A DNA stretch of 64,000 nucleotides, from assembly GCF_900207585.1 (NCBI RefSeq), contig NZ_OAOP01000014.1:1-64000 (forward strand). The letters run 5' to 3'. A program made the translations under genes and the position numbers. Shown here piece after piece: positions 62,793 to 64,000 of this stretch; within the stretch, counting starts at the first letter, position 1; each line of letters starts with the position of its first letter. The notes below the pieces were generated by a model. The model saw only the letters and a program-made list of their open reading frames with translations. It was not told the DNA's origin and searched no databases. This DNA comes from Bacillus oleivorans. Its GTDB lineage: Bacteria > Bacillota > Bacilli > Bacillales > JC228.

Positions 62793-64000
62793 TTATGAGT
62801 GTTCATTTAAAATAGCATCTAAGCGTGCAATGACTTTTTCTTTTCCTAACAATTCTAAGGTAATCGCTAAATCCCGTCCATGAATTTGCCCTGTTGCGGC
62901 GACACGGATTGGCATGAATAGCTTTTTCCCTTTATGCCCTGTATCCTTTTGAACCTGCTTAATCGTTGCATTAATTTCATTTGCATTGTAAGAATCCAGT
63001 GCTTTTAATTTTTCTTTAAATAATGCTAATACCTCTGGAACTTGTTCCTCTATGAGCACAGCCTTTGCCTCTTCATCATACGCTATTTCATCCTTAAAGA
63101 ACAACTCAGAAAGCTCAACTATTTCTCCGCCATAGCTCATTTGTTCTTGGTAGAGGGCAATCAGCTTTTTCGTCCATTCTTTTTCGGATTCATCCATGTT
63201 CTCAGATACTCTTCCTGCCTTCACTAAATGAGGTAAAGCAAGGTCAACGAGCTTATCTAATTCTAGCTTTTTAATATACTGATTATTCATCCATGTCAGC
63301 TTTTGTTGGTCAAACAATGCTGGAGATTTAGAGAGTCGGTTTGGATCAAATATCTGAATAAATTCTTCTTTAGAAAATATTTCTTCCTCTCCGCCAGGTG
63401 ACCAGCCAAGCAAGGCAATAAAGTTGAATAGAGCCTCTGGCAAATAGCCCAGTTCCTTATACTGCTCTATGAATTGGATAATCGACTCATCCCGTTTTGA
63501 AAGTTTTTTCCTGCTTTCGTTCACGATCAATGTCATATGTCCAAATACAGGAGGCTCCCAATTAAAGGCCTCATAAATCATTAACTGCTTTGGTGTATTG
63601 GAAATATGATCATCTCCGCGCAGCACATGAGTGATTTCCATAAGATGATCGTCAACTGTTACGGCAAAATTATAGGTTGGAATTCCATCTTTTTTGATGA
63701 TAACGAAATCACCAATCCCATCCGATTCAAACGACACATCGCCTTTAACCATATCATCAAATTGGTACACCTTTCCCGCAGGAACTAAAAAGCGGATACT
63801 TGGCTTTCTTCCTTCCGCTTCTAAGCGTGCACGATCTTCATCACTAAGATGACGGCACTTTCCGGAATAATGAGGTGTTTCCCCGCGACTAACTTGAGCT
63901 TCCCGCTCTGCCTCTAATTCTTCCTCTGTACAGTAACACTTATAGGCAAGACCTCGGTCTAACATCTCATTGTAATAACGGCTATAAATATCATTCCGTT
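62793..64000 (-). CDS. gltX: Glutamyl-tRNA synthetase, 5' end cut by the window
   Basis: The frame stays open to the window edge (the in-frame codons before the first internal Met read [11 protein letters not shown]), so about 402 of the usual 485 or so residues are present. [11 protein letters not shown] is the KMSKS-like motif; [13 protein letters not shown] is typical of bacterial GluRS. The HIGH motif is outside the window. In Bacillus it charges both tRNA-Glu and tRNA-Gln. Confidence 0.97.
   Translation of the reverse strand, partial: RNDIYSRYYNEMLDRGLAYKCYCTEEELEAEREAQVSRGETPHYSGKCRHLSDEDRARLEAEGRKPSIRFLVPAGKVYQFDDMVKGDVSFESDGIGDFVIIKKDGIPTYNFAVTVDDHLMEITHVLRGDDHISNTPKQLMIYEAFNWEPPVFGHMTLIVNESRKKLSKRDESIIQFIEQYKELGYLPEALFNFIALLGWSPGGEEEIFSKEEFIQIFDPNRLSKSPALFDQQKLTWMNNQYIKKLELDKLVDLALPHLVKAGRVSENMDESEKEWTKKLIALYQEQMSYGGEIVELSELFFKDEIAYDEEAKAVLIEEQVPEVLALFKEKLKALDSYNANEINATIKQVQKDTGHKGKKLFMPIRVAATGQIHGRDLAITLELLGKEKVIARLDAILNEHS

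Overview
The window comes from a low-GC, endospore-forming member of the Bacillaceae. The evidence is the presence of gerD, kbaA, cwlD, pdaB, an alpha/beta-type SASP and sigH, AGGAGG-type ribosome binding sites, and a gene order that matches the Bacillus subtilis region from the gltX-cysE-cysS cluster to the rrn operon next to pdaB, written here in reverse complement. Nearly all genes are therefore on the minus strand. The sequence does not fix the species.

Layout, left to right: (1) 1-331, the first bases of a 16S rRNA gene and three tandem rrn promoters. (2) 332-5.6 kb, the conserved sporulation/germination block pdaB, kbaA, gerD, salA, cwlD, ybaK plus one small unknown gene. (3) 5.6-20 kb, an accessory block inserted between ybaK and rpsI: a LysR/MFS pair, a sigma-70-like factor with an extra C-terminal domain, a DinB-like protein, a secreted DUF5667-like protein with 11-residue repeats, a Cys-rich pentapeptide protein, an RNase H-like protein, two decayed gene fragments, a degenerate 52-bp repeat, a SASP, and a thiazole/oxazole-modified microcin (TOMM) cluster of the heterocycloanthracin/sonorensin type. 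(4) 20-24.6 kb, rplM-rpsI with its own leader, then ecfA1-ecfA2-ecfT-truA. (5) 24.8-39.9 kb, the S10-spc-alpha ribosomal protein supercluster from rpsJ to rplQ, with secY, adk, map and infA. (6) 40-45.7 kb, tuf, fusA, rpsG, rpsL, ybxF, with a 5'-eroded membrane-protein gene beside tuf. (7) 45.8-57.9 kb, rpoC, rpoB, an rsmC-like methyltransferase, rplL, rplJ (L10 leader), rplA, rplK, nusG, secE, rpmG. (8) 58-64 kb, sigH, rae1, rlmB, mrnC, cysS, cysE (T-box) and the 3' part of gltX.

The most interesting part is the TOMM cluster at 13.9-19.8 kb. A 77-residue precursor has a conserved-looking leader and a core of 13 cysteines, 12 of them spaced exactly every third residue and separated mostly by Phe-Arg, Phe-Asn or Phe-Phe. 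It is followed by a ThiF-like partner protein, a YcaO cyclodehydratase fused to a leader-binding domain and ending in a PxPxP motif, and a two-domain SagB-type dehydrogenase. Together these are expected to turn core cysteines into thiazolines and thiazoles. No exporter, leader peptidase or immunity gene is recognisable beside it. The family is known; this Phe-rich core looks like an unusual variant.

The housekeeping part is ordinary in content but shows good regulatory detail: consensus sigma-A promoters for rplM, rpsJ, tuf, rpoB, rplJ, rplK, rpmG-secE and sigH, an L10 leader and a probable L13 leader, a cysteine T-box, and a possible attenuator in the 370-nt rpoBC leader.
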